A stretch of 64,000 bases of DNA from Rhexocercosporidium sp. MPI-PUGE-AT-0058 (GCA_020746875.1 JAGTJL010000008.1:620001-684000); one strand, 5' to 3'. Numbered from the stretch's first letter, positions 12,997-25,751 are shown. Numbers and translations: made by a program. The notes: generated by a model not told the origin, from the sequence alone.

Positions 12997-14906
12997 TCAC
13001 ATATCCTCAATATTAACCACCTCACCATATGCATCAAAGCCGAGTCGTTTCCTCGCAATAGACGTCTTGACTGGATTAGGCGACTCGAAGATCTCATCGA
13101 GCTCTTCGAGCGTGCGGTTCTTGGTCTCGGGAATGAAGAAGAAGACTACGATGGATTGCACGCCGCACCAGATGGTGAAGATGATGTAAGTGTGCCAGCC
13201 GATCTTCTCCATGCTGACAGGCCAGGCGAATTGGTTGAGCATTTGGGCTGGGCGGTGGTGTCAGTTTGAGGAAATTTTGAGAAGGGGAAAGGAGTTTAGA
13301 GATGACATACCAGCTGCAACGGCGAAACCTGAGAATCCCATTCCCTTAGCGCGCATTTCGAAGGAGAGGACTTCGACAGGGTAAAGAGCCTGTAGGGGCG
13401 TGAAGCCGATGGAGTAGACAGCGCCGAAGATGAAGATGAATACAAGGGAAGTGGTTGCGGCGACAGTATTTGTGCCCACGGGGTCCTTAACCGCTTCTGT
13501 GGGAGGTGGGATGGAGTTCTGATAGATGGCGGCGGAAGTCGTCATGGCGAGCCAGACGAGACAACATCCGATGTTGGAGAAGAGTAGGAGAGGTCGACGG
13601 CCGACTCGATCGACAAGATTGGCGCCGACAAGGGCCCAGCAGAATTGTTGGCAGTTGTTGATGAGGATGATGTTTGCTTGTTTGACTTCGCCTACAAGGC
13701 CAATGGTGTCGAGGACTTTGCTCATGAAATATGATAGTACGGCTGGAGAATATTAGCGAGGGGTTAATTTCAGGTTCGAGAAATCATACCATTGCCAGCC
13801 CATTGACCAAAGATCGAGATCGAAACGTTGCACATCAGACGGTAGCGAGTAGCGCGATTCTTGAAGAGCGCTCTGTAATCCCACCAGCGCTTGTCGGCAC
13901 CGTCCATTTCCAAGAGCTCCTCATACTCGTTCAACTGAAGCTTCACCCATTCGCTGTCTGGGTTACCCTCTCCGTGGTACTTGGTGAGCATAGCCTTTGA
14001 TTGATCCTGCTTGTTGTTGACATACAGCCATCGTGGGGATTCCGGGAGGAAGAACGCGGCTACGAAAATGACAACGGCAAACATGAGTTGGAACCAGATA
14101 ATGAGCCTCCAAGAAACATTTCCTGGAAGATCAGTCCCTCCTCGCGCTACGCCACTTGCGATAATTGATCCAGTGAACCTGAAATTATTGATGAGCTGGT
14201 GCAAGATTGGGTGGAGGTAATGGAAACTTACCAGAAGCAATTGAAGATGGCCGTGACAATACCGCGGTATGCAGGATGTGATACCTCAACAACATACATA
14301 GGTCCAGCAGCAGATGCAACATTGACACCGAATCCTAGTAAGAAGCGACCTCCCATGAATTGATTGACGCCTTGACGTGGACCGGCAGTGCCCTGAATAA
14401 TTGTCCCAACAATAATCAAGAGACATCCTATCCACATACCGAACCGACGTCCGTACGTATCGGCTGATGGTCCGATGAAAGGCAACGATACAACTCCTCC
14501 TATTTGATACATAGCTGTTACAATACCAGCCCAGATGCCATCGTTGGTTCCATCGTAGTAATCCAGGAAAGGTTGGTTGGCCAAGAGATTGTTGATCAGA
14601 GATCCATCGTAGCCGTTCATCGTCGCGCAGAAGAAGCCAATAAAACAAGCAGAATAGAGTTGTATGGTTGCAAATGTGAATGGCCTAGGAGGCTCTTTCA
14701 TCATCGCCTCGTTGAACGCTTCATTTCCCCTTATGATCTTGACCTCCACCTCCGAGTGTTTCTACCGACCACACATACATGTCAGAACTGCGCATCTCAT
14801 GTGAAGGATCTCGACGAGTGAGAAGTCTTCGTACCATATCCAGACTGTGAGTCCCCGCATACTCCACCATGTAATTACTAGCACCATCATCAAATTTATC
14901 GGCCAT
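12997..14906 (-). CDS. MFS sugar transporter (lactose permease/hexose transporter family)
   Basis: A plasma-membrane sugar-proton symporter or facilitator by family. Five exons (14906-14835, 14761-14232, 14178-13790, 13742-13311, 13247-12997) give 557 aa in frame. Sugar-porter signatures in order: DTYGRRFGMWIG after TM2, a GGRFLLGFGVNVA segment, LPESPRWLY at the end of the first half, a second-half VDRVGRRPLLLFS, and PETKNRTLEELDEIF near the C-terminus. About 12 membrane segments are evident from hydrophobicity. The 24-codon first exon carries a hydrophilic N-terminus. Fungal paralogues annotated as lactose permease, quinate or hexose transporters share all these motifs, so the substrate cannot be named. 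No sugar-metabolism gene is adjacent. Confidence 0.92.
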
Positions 14907-17900
14907 GATGGGCGACACAAACAAGTCAAGTCGAGTCGAGAATGGCTCTTGTCGGGCCTTGCCTTGCCTTGCCAATGGTCGAAGTATCGAGGTATCGAGA
15001 TTCAACGGGAAGTATCCGGGAATCAAAGCATCCCACAGGGCCTGCCGTGCCTTTATGTGGCATGCGCCAGATTCTGTACCCTGTCGTCGAAGGACTTGGG
15101 GGTAGTACCCATCAGTGCACCTGTCCTGTGTCCAGGGCGACTGGACGGGAGGAGTAAGCCTGTCTTGCTCAAAGAGGCTTAAGCTGACCACCCCGGATTT
15201 TCGGGCAGCATCTCCATCCAGTGCGCCCCAGTAGAGAGAGCCCGGTCATATTGCTGTAGTGTAGGGGCAAGGATGGCACTGAGTGGTCTAGAAATCCAGA
15301 AATCTGCGTGACAGAAAGGAAGTCCACAAACCGCATGCCGTTGGTGACTTACCCCTCACCCAAATTATGAGGCGGGAGCCCTTGGCAGTTGGAAGTGATC
15401 CGCTTTTTGAGATTCATGCGGGTCTTATTGGAGACTCTTCCTCCTCGTTTGGCTCCCTTTCAAACGGAGGGAATACGCCGTGATCCTGATGAGGAAGCTT
15501 TGTCAAGCTTATCTCCAGTCCCAGCTGTAGATTATTCCAGAGCGATGTCTTCATCTAACATGATTCTGAATTCAATAACTTTACTATGACTTCATAGGAG
15601 GGCTTGAGGAGGTTAACGTTGCAACTGCAGGCCACTAGATTGAACAAACGTGCGGCCTCCCCTGTGCTTGCTTCAGTCCCAGCCATCTCTTTGGACTCGG
15701 GAGAGAACAGACCTTACAGTACGATGCAGTTCTAGATCGGAGATGGCAACTAATCCAAAACTCCATATAAGCAATGGCAGCACCCGTTGGTAACCAAGAT
15801 CACGGTCTGAAGCCCTAACGGGTTCGGCTAGGCACAGTCGTGAGACCTGTGAGACCTATCCGGGGAAGAGACAGGCCAAAGAGACGAGCCGAGACGGGAC
15901 GAAGACAAACGGGGCAAAATCCAACTCTATGATTGGACGCCAGACTGGCGGGCTGCAGCTGTCCGACTGCAGGTCGGGACTTTGGCGAATCAGAGGACTC
16001 CTCGGAAGATGAAAGGGGGAGGCAAGGAGGCGAAGGAGGCGAGGCGAGATTGTTGTCCATTGCCCACGAAGAGAGGAAGCTCAATGGAGTGATCCAATCA
16101 TCGACGGATCGGAATGGTCAGTCAGTCGGAGAGATTGAAGACCGTCGTGCAGACCACCAGGAATAAGAAGGTATAAATGAATTGTCTTTGCTCCACCGCT
16201 TCGGCGTACGAGCTTGGTTTTGACAGTTAGTCGAAGGAGCCACTTGGTAATTTCTCCCCAAACAATATGATTGTACCGCAACACACTGTGACTCGTGCTC
16301 TTGATGGATGACTTGGAATAAATAGCCTATTGCGAAGGGGAAAAAACCCGACTGGAAATTTCTCGATTGCGGCCAGGTGGGCAAATAAACTAATCTACAC
16401 CAGGATGCACCTTATGCAATCCAGATTGTTCTGGTGTGAAGCTGAGAAAATAGATTAAGGGTGAGCATGAAGCCTTGAATAAAATGGTTGTCAGATGGCA
16501 CAGGAGGACCAGGACCAGGGAGGAAAGAGAATTAATCGATTTAACCAATTGGAGGTATATAGACGTGACTAAGCGAGCGCTGTGCCTTTTGGTGCTTCCT
16601 CAATTCTATAGCGAGATATGCATGCTCTATACTTACAACACCATGCAACACCAAGAAAATGCACCAATCCACCATCCAGACACTGGTAGTTTTCTCCCAA
16701 GAAGCTTCCTCGCCACATTAACACTCTGACACTCTACTACCGGCATGAACCTGCCAACACTGGCAGCGTTCCGAATCCCAAGTGTGTTGACCATCGCACG
16801 GCCTTCCTCCCCGCAATTCCCCATGCATGCAGGCAGGTCACAGCTGGATTTACGATCTTCCGAATGTTACGGTTTGCGGCTCGACGGCTTCCGTGGATAT
16901 ATACTGCTACTCCCCTTCTGTTCCCCTCTTGAACGATCTCAGAGGTCTCGTGGACATGCAATGCACATCCACTACCGCTGGATGCAAGAATCTCGGTACT
17001 TGAGATTTAGCCGGCACGAGTGGATTTTGATTTTTGTTCCTGGAGACGCTCGAGTGAGTGCAGGGTACTTTTCTTTCAAGATCGGAGACGATAGCTTAAC
17101 GTAAGCTGGGGAACTTTTGGCCCCATGAGTCCATCAGTCGAATCATTAGATAGCCATAACCACCATCGAGTCGTGTTCTACCGCTTCCCAACACTTTCTA
17201 TCAAAGTCACACTTCTTATGTGATGTGTGTGTGGTTTTCGTCACACACAAAGAATCACTAGTGTTTCTTTATTCATGATTTTATTTTTTGGAGATATTCT
17301 CCACATCTACTTTCGGATAGGAGGGTTCAATACAATCATTGTATTCGCATCCTTCAGCTTTGCTATATCATAACATGCCACATAAATCTAAACGTATTTC
17401 GTTTCGAAATCTAGCATTTAGATTATGCCTCTTGCTTTTATATCGCTGGACAAGGTTGTCAAGCTATTCCTCACCACAAGCCGTAGAAAGCATTACCTGA
17501 GCACGTTTAATTGGATCGCGGCATAGGATGGATTTTCTCGTGGGTTCTTTTTTTTTCTTTCGAGAGGAACTCCGAGAAGAATAATTAAGAAAGGATAATA
17601 CATTTTCCTGTTGAAGTTTTGGCTATACACCTATTTATCGACGTGTGATTATTTCAAATTGCAAGATGAGAGAATTACTTAATGAGGCGAAAAGCGGCTC
17701 CGTTCCCCCCAACTCGACCGCAGGCGCTATACTTCAACGGCGTCTCGGAATCATTCTGAGTACCGTCTTCATTGCCTTGAAGCCTGTTTGTCTTCTTCTC
17801 GGAGTGATCTTATCGACTAAGTAGACTGCTAAGTAGCTGGTTGCTCTTCTTGCCGTCATGTCCTCTGCTCCGAATACCACCTTCATATTGAAGGACAATC

Positions 17901-18054
17901 TCATCCCGATAGCCTCTCAATCATCAAGCATTCTTTGCTGCCAATCTTTATTGAATCTTTGAGTCTTGTCAATTTTCCAAAAGAAAAAAGAGAAAAAAAT
18001 GGGTCGTACTTATCTACCCTGACTGACCCTCGCCAACCACGACCTCTCCTCCTA
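14907..18054. other. 3.1-kb intergenic region, no gene seen
   Basis: This contains the promoter of the sugar transporter (several CCTTG/CCTTGC repeats near 14955-14975) and then sequence with no supported gene. A short hairpin is at about 17230-17250 (arms TGTGTGTG and CACACACA). Frames near 15933-16166 and 16745-17104 have no motif and appear random. Confidence 0.4.
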
Positions 18055-18264
18055 CGCCTAAAAAGCCGCATCGCCCTCCGCGAGAAATGCATATCCTTCA
18101 CCACCCTACTCCCTCCACATTTCCCCCCTGACCACCCCCACACAGCAGCCCAACACCAGTCAATGAACCCGCGCATCGTAGTCCCCACCCTCCTAGATAG
18201 CCCCGTACACATCTTCGACTCAACAATCATCCTAGAGTACATCGAAGACAAATACTTTTCATAG
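18055..18264 (+). pseudogene. Glutathione S-transferase N-terminal domain remnant
   Basis: About 70 codons encode the second half of a GST N-terminal thioredoxin-like domain: a RIALREK helix, then NPRIVVPTLLD (the glutathione-contacting cis-Pro loop), then IFDSTIILEYIEDKY (the Glu/Ser SNAIL/TRAIL-like segment). Reading stops at TAG right after EDKYFS, where a functional GST would continue into a ~130-residue helical C-terminal domain. I find no such domain in the next 1.5 kb in any frame. Upstream, the strand that would carry the catalytic residue is replaced by unrelated sequence. It is therefore a fragment cut on both sides. The surviving part has no internal stop, which suggests a young loss or a partial duplicate. 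Confidence 0.7.
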
Positions 18265-19847
18265 ATACTTGGTGGGCAGGTATACGAACAGAATCTCCTC
18301 TTTTCATGCACTTGCTAGATTTGTATTTTGTGACTTTGTAGCAAGGAAGCTTGAGGTATTATTCTCTGCAATTTTGCGTGCTTGTGAGACGATCAAATTC
18401 ACAGACTCGCTCGGTACATTCCACCCCTTCAGCTTCACGTGAAAGTGATGTTCCAAAGTCAACATGATAACCGAGCCGAACATTCAGAGCAAGCAACACT
18501 ATTAGCAACTCAAAGTACAGTACCATCTAACCTCCAGTTTGCGCCATCAGATTAGACAAGCAAATGTACAACTCGTCTTTTCCTTGTCTCTGTCAAGGCA
18601 CTTTACCCGTACCGAGGTCGACGGAGTCCTTTTACATTCTCCCTATTACCCATTCGCTTACCACCCGCCCCCAATCCATCTCATGACCTCGAGTGCACCT
18701 TGGATAAATTGCAGTACAGCATCTTATGCATGCACGTAAGATGAGATATCGAGCAGGGTGGAGATGTCTGTGTGGAGAAAGGAGGTGCAGATCGGGATCG
18801 GCTGCCGGATGCTATTCTCGTGGAATGCCCTCGTGGTGGGTGTGGTTGATGATGCGGGTGGTACGGTGCGGTACGGAATCCGGGGTAGTGATGGGATCTT
18901 TGGATGGGATTGTACAATAAGAATGTCTGGGATTGATTAGCTAGGTCTAGTGAGGGAGTTTTGAATGCGAAGGGATAGATAAAAACCTGGTAAACGTAAG
19001 TGATGTGTACATTCCTCGAATCCTTGCCACAATATGAGCTGAGTACTAAGTATCGTATAGAGTGTCATGCGAAGGTCTGTAGTAGTGACTTTAAATACTG
19101 CATTGCATGGTGGTTGCATTACCTAGCTGCATATGTTAGGAATAGGACAACAATGAGGTCGCAACAGAAACAAGGGGGTAGGAAAATATAATTCTCCTTC
19201 GATATGATTCGGAAGAAGGATGCCGAAAACGAGGCTTAGAACTATGTTTCAAATAACGAAAGTAAAGAGAAGAAACACAGATTTTCAGGAAGAGACTCTC
19301 GCGAGCCGGTGCAAAAGAAACCAAGGAATGCATGAAGGTTGGAGAAGAGAGGATGCCACTGGGATGCACTTCGAATTCGGTTCCCACACCAGAGAGGCAC
19401 GTAGTCTCTTTGCGGGGATTACATTGTACTGTTGCAACACAGCATAATATTGAAATCAGCTCGCACTCTCAGAACAATGGACACAGCTCGGAATGGAGGA
19501 TGCTGAGCTTCATGAAGGCAGAGAGAAGAAGAAGGAAGAGGGTGGTCGATGCAAGTCACCTGATTTATACGCTAAGAATCTTGATGCCTTGAGGCCTGAA
19601 GAATAATTTGAAAGCTTTTTGAGAACGCGACGAAATCCATCATACGCGTTCATGACAGAAGAGGTGTACGACAACATCTTATTTTGATTCCGAAGCTTCC
19701 AAACTGCTCCTAGAAGGTGTTTCGATAATTTCTGCAGTCTTGCAAGACTGCCTAATTCTCCAAAATGGCTATGAGTACGGTTCACCTCCTGTTGACATTG
19801 CTACCACCTGTTGAGCTCGGGCTAATTTTTTGTCTTTAGATATTGAT
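18265..19847. other. 1.6-kb intergenic region, no gene seen
   Basis: Downstream of the GST remnant and upstream of CCT5. One copy of the 9-bp GTACAGTAC motif is at 18515-18523. Open frames are below 90 codons and show no family signature. Confidence 0.4.
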
Positions 19848-21627
19848 ATGTCGCAGGGTATACTGAGTTCTTAGATAGGAATCTGCGGTATAGTTTGCTA
19901 ATAATCTGGTAGCTTCGGTCGTGAAGGACGAGCAAGGCAGACCGTTCATTGTTGTCAGAGAGTATGGAGCTTCAACCCGCCCAGAAAATAGCCACTGACC
20001 CATCTCCAGTCAAGGAAAGAAGAAGAGAGTACATGGTACCGATGCCGTCAAGTCACATATTATCGCCGCAAGGACAGTAGCAAACATTGTCAAGACCTCC
20101 CTCGGCCCTCGAGGCCTCGACAAGATCCTGATTTCGTCTGATGGAGATATTACCGTTACGAACGATGGTGCCACCATCTTGAGTCAGATGGAGATCTCGA
20201 ATCACGTAGCAAAGCTTCTGGTCGAGCTCTCGAAATCACAAGACGACGAGATTGGAGATGGTACAACTGGTGTGGTAGTTTTGGCTGGTGCATTATTAGA
20301 ACAGGCTGCAGAGCTCATCGACAAGGGAATCCACCCAATCCGGATAGCAGATGGTTATGATCAAGCTTGCGATATTGCTGTTGCGGAGCTGGACAAGATT
20401 GCCGACGTTATCGAGTTCACGAAGACACACAAGGAGAACTTGGTGAAAGTCGCCAGAACGAGTTTGGGAAGCAAGATTGTGTCAAAGGCGCATGATCAGT
20501 TTGCCAACATTGCCGTGGATGCTATTCTGTCTGTGGCGGATTTGGAGCGCAAGGATGTTGACTTTGATCTGATCAAAGTTGATGGCAAGGTTGGAGGATC
20601 ACTCGAGGATTCTCTGCTGGTTCAAGGTGTCATTGTCGACAAGGACTTCTCTCACCCCCAGATGCCTTCCGAAGTTCACGATGCCAAGATTGCGATTCTG
20701 ACATGTGCGTTTGAGCCCCCCAAGCCAAAGACGAAGCATAAGTTGGACATTACGAGTGTGGAGGAGTTCAAGAAGTTACAGACTTACGAGAAGGACAAGT
20801 TTGCGGAGATGATTCAACAGATCAAAGATACCGGTGCCAATCTTGTCATCTGCCAGTGGGGTTTCGATGATGAGGCAAACCACTTGCTCTTACAGAACGA
20901 ACTCCCAGCTGTCAGGTGGGTTGGTGGACCAGAAATCGAGCTGATTGCCATTGCTACGAACGGTAGAATAGTACCAAGATTCGAGGATCTGTCAGCGGCC
21001 AAGCTCGGAAACGCTGGAATCGTACGGGAGATGAGCTTTGGTACAACGAGAGAAAAGATGTTGGTTATTGAGGAGTGCGCAAACACACGGGCTGTCACTG
21101 TCTTTGTCAGAGGAAGCAACAAGATGGTAAGGTGTAACTCTGCCTGGGGTTGAACATCCTGCTAACATTTACAGATTATCGATGAAGCCAAGCGATCGCT
21201 TCACGATGCCCTTTGCGTTGTACGAAACCTTGTCAGAGATAACCGAGTTGTGTACGGAGGAGGAGCCGCTGAGATCGCCTGTTCCCTCGCAGTCGAAGAC
21301 GCAGCAGTCAAGTCCCCCGGCCTCGAGCAATACGCTATGCGAGCATTCGCCGATGCGCTCGACGCAGTCCCCATGGCGCTCGCCGAGAATTCCGGTCTCT
21401 CCCCCATCGAAACCCTAGCCAGTATCAAGAGCAGACAAGTCACCGAGAAGAACAGCAGACTGGGAGTGGATTGCATGCAAACCGGTAGCAACGACATGAG
21501 GGATGCATTTGTTATCGACCCGTTAATCGGCAAGAGACAGCAGCTGATGTTGGCCACACAGCTTTGTCGGATGGTGTTGAAGGTCAATAATGTCATCATA
21601 GCTGGGAGTGATGAGAACGAATTCTGA
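19848..21627 (+). CDS. CCT5: T-complex protein 1 subunit epsilon (CCT5 chaperonin)
   Basis: One of eight subunits of the cytosolic CCT/TRiC ring that folds actin, tubulin and other proteins using ATP. I read four exons: 19848-19857 (only 10 nt), 19913-19961, 20010-21126 and 21175-21627, giving 542 aa in frame, close to the family's ~560. Seen motifs: [21 protein letters not shown], the epsilon-type N-terminus; [10 protein letters not shown] at about 49-58; NDGATIL at 71-77; the nucleotide-binding GDGTT at 102-106; [20 protein letters not shown]; and GGGAAE at about 420-425. The last assigned residues are [14 protein letters not shown]. Epsilon rather than another subunit follows from the N-terminus and the [16 protein letters not shown] segment. 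The micro-exon start is inferred: it is the only in-frame ATG joined by good splice sites, with a TGCTAATAA branch region. Confidence 0.93.
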
Positions 21628-23162
21628 GGGAGCAATTAAATGTACCATAGACGTCTGCATCTGCATAGACCGAGGTCATTTATTCATTGGAATTGTACCT
21701 CAGATCCCTAATATGATAAATGATCATATATCACGCTTTTGAAGGAAACAAACGAAACATGCCTGTGATGATTCCGCCGTTTTGCTGTAAGTTTGGGTAC
21801 TTTTGGATTTGACTTGCTGCCTTTCCTTCTTTGCGTTGCTGTATGTTTTCCTTTCTCTACCACCCCCGTTGTTTTCTCGTTGGGAAGCAACCCTCATTTT
21901 GTTTCAGGACGCACCTTATTAAGAATGAGGTTCGCACTGGGCGTGATGGAACCGTGTATCACCGTCTCATTTTGGCCGTTTGAAAAGCACCTTCATAATG
22001 CCTCAGTAAGCCAGTCTGTCATTCTAGTCTACTTCAAGACCCTTCTTCTGGATGGTTCCATACGAGTTCTTCGAGTCCTGCCATTTACGGGGCGTGCTCA
22101 AGAATGTCCTGCTGCTAAGTCATGCTGATAGCAATAAATGTCGTTGGAGGGCAAGAGCCTTGAAAAGTGTGGGCTGGTGTTCAAGTCGTTGCTGAATCTC
22201 GGTTTGTTTCCAGGACATGGTGATCTCAATACATAGCTAGCTACCCGGGCTCGAACTTGCTCCGCGTGGCCTGCTGGCTGGGCAGACGAGGAAGACATTC
22301 CTGAGAACTAAGCTTGCCGAAGCGATCATGCTTTTACTTACAGGAACAAGTCACTCCTGTAAGCTAAATTCGAGGTGGAATACTGCATTATGGTAAATGG
22401 GGTTCACTCGCGAGCTTCTTCCAGATACGATCGCAAATCCCGGGGCTCAATTTCGATTCTCCGCGCATGCTTTCTCGGGAGAAGTGAGCATTTTGTCCTC
22501 TTTGGGAAATACATAAAACAAATGACGATATATGACTATCCATCTCTGTTTTTCTCATTGAATCACTGTTCTAGCCGCGCTTGAATATCGACCTCCTTGA
22601 TTTCGATTTTTCTCGCGGCCGCAAACGCCTAAAGTTGAGATTTCTCGCGTAAGGGAAAATCACAATAGGAGGCAGATATTCTCCATGCTATTGTGCGCAG
22701 TTCTCATTCGTCAAGTATTAAAGACCAAATTGATGCGCATGGCCACTAACCACAATAGCAAACCCTTGAACAATACCTAGGAGTAGGTTCTGTCTCCTGT
22801 TTTTGGCGAGACTGCGCTAGCAAACCGTCTCCTTCCCTGCTTCCCTCTTCTTCCTGGTTCATCTTTCCTTCTTCCCAGAACTTCAACAAAGGTTCCCTCG
22901 CAACAACCAACTTTTCTTCCACGAAGACTCTCTGTTCTCAACACATGACACCATTCTGCAGATCACCACTCGTCTCAGTTCTACTGAGTCATCCGCTTCA
23001 GCACTATCTCCCTTCACCGGATCCTTCGATTGCAGATACACATCTGTAACTACCTACTCTTCATATCCTCACCCAGGTACGTAAGTCCTCCATCCACCTT
23101 TTCATACATCCCTCTGACTATCTAATCACAGCCAAATCACCGCAGCTCGCGCACCCTCCACA
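21628..23162. other. 1.5-kb intergenic region, no gene seen
   Basis: CCT5 3' flank and the pyrimidine-rich leader of the next gene. A possible 5' UTR intron lies just before 23163 (a GTACGTAAG donor near 23075 and a TCTAATCACAG acceptor near 23130). A 110-codon frame at 21793-22128 has no motif and is not called. Confidence 0.4.
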
Positions 23163-25065
23163 ATGTCAGACTACAAGGTCTCCGAGGAGCTCTGCAAACC
23201 ATTCTGCAACGGCAAAAGCTGTCCGCGCGAGAGAAAGACCGGCTCCTGCAAATACGTCCACAATTCCGTAGTTCGACGTGAGGCTCTTGCTGCCAGACGC
23301 GCTCGCAATGAGGAGACCCAGAAGTCGAAGAAGCTCCTTCTTGAGCATGCTCGTCAACAGGATCAGCGTGTCCGGCAGCAATTAGCTTATGACCGGTTGA
23401 AGGGTACCAAGTTTGAGGCTAGTGGTACTCCGATGTCTGCTGTTGGCAATGTCGGTACCGCTCACAACAAGCCTACTATTGCGAAGTCTAAGACTGTCAA
23501 TGGCTCCAAGTCAACTGTTTCAAAGCCAGTCGCTGCCAAGGTTGTGCCCATTGACACCTCGAAGTATACCGTCACCAAGGCTGATTGGGCCTGCAATTCA
23601 AAGCCATCGGTTGTTAAGCCTGTCACTACCGGTGATGTCAAGGTCGTTTATCATCCTGTGACACCACCTGCATCGGATGCCGGAGATGCACTATCCAAGG
23701 AAACTGTACGTATCCCCCTCACTGTTTCGAAAGCATCTCTCTTTTTGGAGCAATTCAACTGACTTTCTCGCCCACCAGGCACTCAACAACGCTCTGCCGC
23801 CATCTCCTCCCCAATCCCCTTCCCATCCACATGCAAACGCATTGGTTGGAGTCAAGGCCGCTGCTCCCATCATCAATAGTGTTTCGCAGAACAAGTACAC
23901 AACCGGCACAGAGCTCTGCAGGTACTTCACAAAGCATCGCAAGGGCTGCAGATTTCCCAAGTGTAGGTATGTCCATGACATAGCCGCTCGCAAACAACAC
24001 ATCACCAAGCTTGATCGATTAGCCGCCCAACAGAAAGCTCTCAAGCTTGCTTCCAACTACATCATCCCTGCTTCTCACGTCAATCTCGACACTTACGACG
24101 ATAAATTGAAGGCCAGTAAGACCTATGCTTCGACTGCATCCCATAGCATCCTCGTTGCACCCAAAGTCGCTCCACCAAGTCTTCCAACTGCTATATCGAC
24201 GACAACATTCTGGGGTAATCAAGCTGGCTTGTTGCTGTGGGCTAACAAAAACCTCCGAAGCGAAAATCAGTTCAAGCTTCTCGCTCCCTACGTCACATTT
24301 GACAAACTTCCTGCACGCAACATTGAGGTCGTCAAGAAGTCAACTGAGTCGGTTGCTCTCATTGCCTTTGAGCTCTTTCCCTTGCTTCCTGGAGAGTTGA
24401 GGAACAAGATCTGGGACTATGCCATCAAGAGAACTGTCGTTGAAGGCCGCCACATCCGCGTTCAATATCACTACGATGGCTATATGGGCAACCAAGGTTA
24501 CGGCGAGAAGGTTGTCTGCAGAACATCCTCTCCCTCCCTCTTGAATGTTTGCCGCGAGTCTCGCTCCCTTGCGCGGCTGTTCTATGAGGCAACATTCAAT
24601 GATTGGAATTGGGACTCCTACACCGTTATCAACTTTGACCACGATATACTCTTCCTACACACAACTGGTCCTATGCAACTCTGCCAGCTCATTCGATTGA
24701 TGACAAAGCAACAATGCGCTCGTGTCAAGCATCTTGTGGTTACCCTCAAAGAGTACCTCGGCGATCGGTCTCACGACAAGAACTACTGGGCAAGATACAT
24801 CTCGTACTTCTGCAACCTGGAGTCGTTGAAGTTGATGGTCGGTAGCGGATCCCAGGATGAACCTTTTATCAAGAAAAGCTACTGCCAGGGAGCTGCATTC
24901 ACTCTTTCCGCGTATCTCAAGAAGCGCTTCGGCAAAGACACCACGTTGAAGGCACCAAAGGTTGAATTTGAGGTCATTTCCGCTCTTCGTGCTCACGCGT
25001 TCAACATCGACGAGTTGATTTACATGGGCGAGGGAGGTTGGGGAACTGACAAGCGTGTATGGTGA
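23163..25065 (+). CDS. Two CCCH zinc fingers fused to a 2EXR domain
   Basis: Function unknown. Exons 23163-23705 and 23779-25065 give 609 aa in frame. Finger 1 is C11-x8-C20-x8-C29-x3-H33; finger 2 is C228-x9-C238-x4-C243-x3-H247 (CRYFTKHRKGCRFPKCRYVH). CCCH fingers usually bind single-stranded RNA. The region between them is Lys/Thr/Ser-rich and probably disordered. From about 378 the sequence FELFPLLPGELRNKIWDYAI, followed by the conserved LLNVCRESR, marks a 2EXR domain, an F-box-like fungal family greatly expanded in Leotiomycetes and of unknown role. The rest (to 609) continues that fold with NFDHDILFL and a leucine-rich stretch. The pairing of an RNA-binding type of finger with 2EXR is uncommon in my knowledge. 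The gene converges with the hydrolase-like gene. Confidence 0.85.
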
Positions 25066-25751
25066 TTTTCTCATCGTTTTGGAGCTCTCATTTCGTTGCT
25101 TGTTCAACTTTTTGGTCTTCATTATTTGATACGATTGGAATGGTGGTGGGGATTTGTTAGTTAAGAATGATGAATGGACGGATTGATTTGCTTAGTGGCT
25201 CTCCTCTACTTCTTCATGGATAAATGGCATTGTCGGCCTGACTCGTTGGCTGAGGTTTTGCTTTATGATTCACAGATAGGTGCCACAACTCCACTCTGAG
25301 TCTCTGATGAGCATGAGGATTCAATACGAACGTTTTCCTTTATCTCTGACTTTCCTTAATGATATTACATCTTCTACCCGGCCTCTCTCTTCTCTCGCCT
25401 CCGACTCTTCTCACTCTAGGGACGCTCCAGGCACTAATCTCCACATGCTACGCTCTAAGCTATTCTCATTTCTGAGTCTGAGTCCGAGTTAAAATAGAGT
25501 GCACTGTTATAATAATTTCTAATTTATCTCATCTGATCGCTACTGTGTACATCTAGAGAATCATATACAAAATCCCGTCCAACTTTCTCTTCCCGGCGCT
25601 TTTGTGATTTATCTTTACAAGGAATACTGTACTACTGTACACGTACAGTACACATACATATGATGTTTACATGCTCGCCTCGCCTCCAATCCAATCCACT
25701 CGACCCGAGTCGAGTCGACTTAGATGGTCTCTGGGTTTAGATTTTTGTCGG
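25066..25751. other. Convergent 3' intergenic region
   Basis: Between two convergent genes. It holds pyrimidine-rich sequence and an inverted repeat at 25633-25650 (arms TACTGTAC and GTACAGTA, 2-nt spacer) that includes one copy of the GTACWGTAC motif. It could form a hairpin in either 3' transcript. Confidence 0.45.

Noticed and set aside
21793..22128. 110-codon plus-strand frame downstream of CCT5
   Set aside because: It lacks motif, splice structure and a matching neighbour; it probably falls in a 3' flank.
22230..22300. tRNA-like GTTCGAGCC box on the minus strand
   Set aside because: The other tRNA elements (acceptor stem pairing, A box, anticodon arm) do not fold around it.
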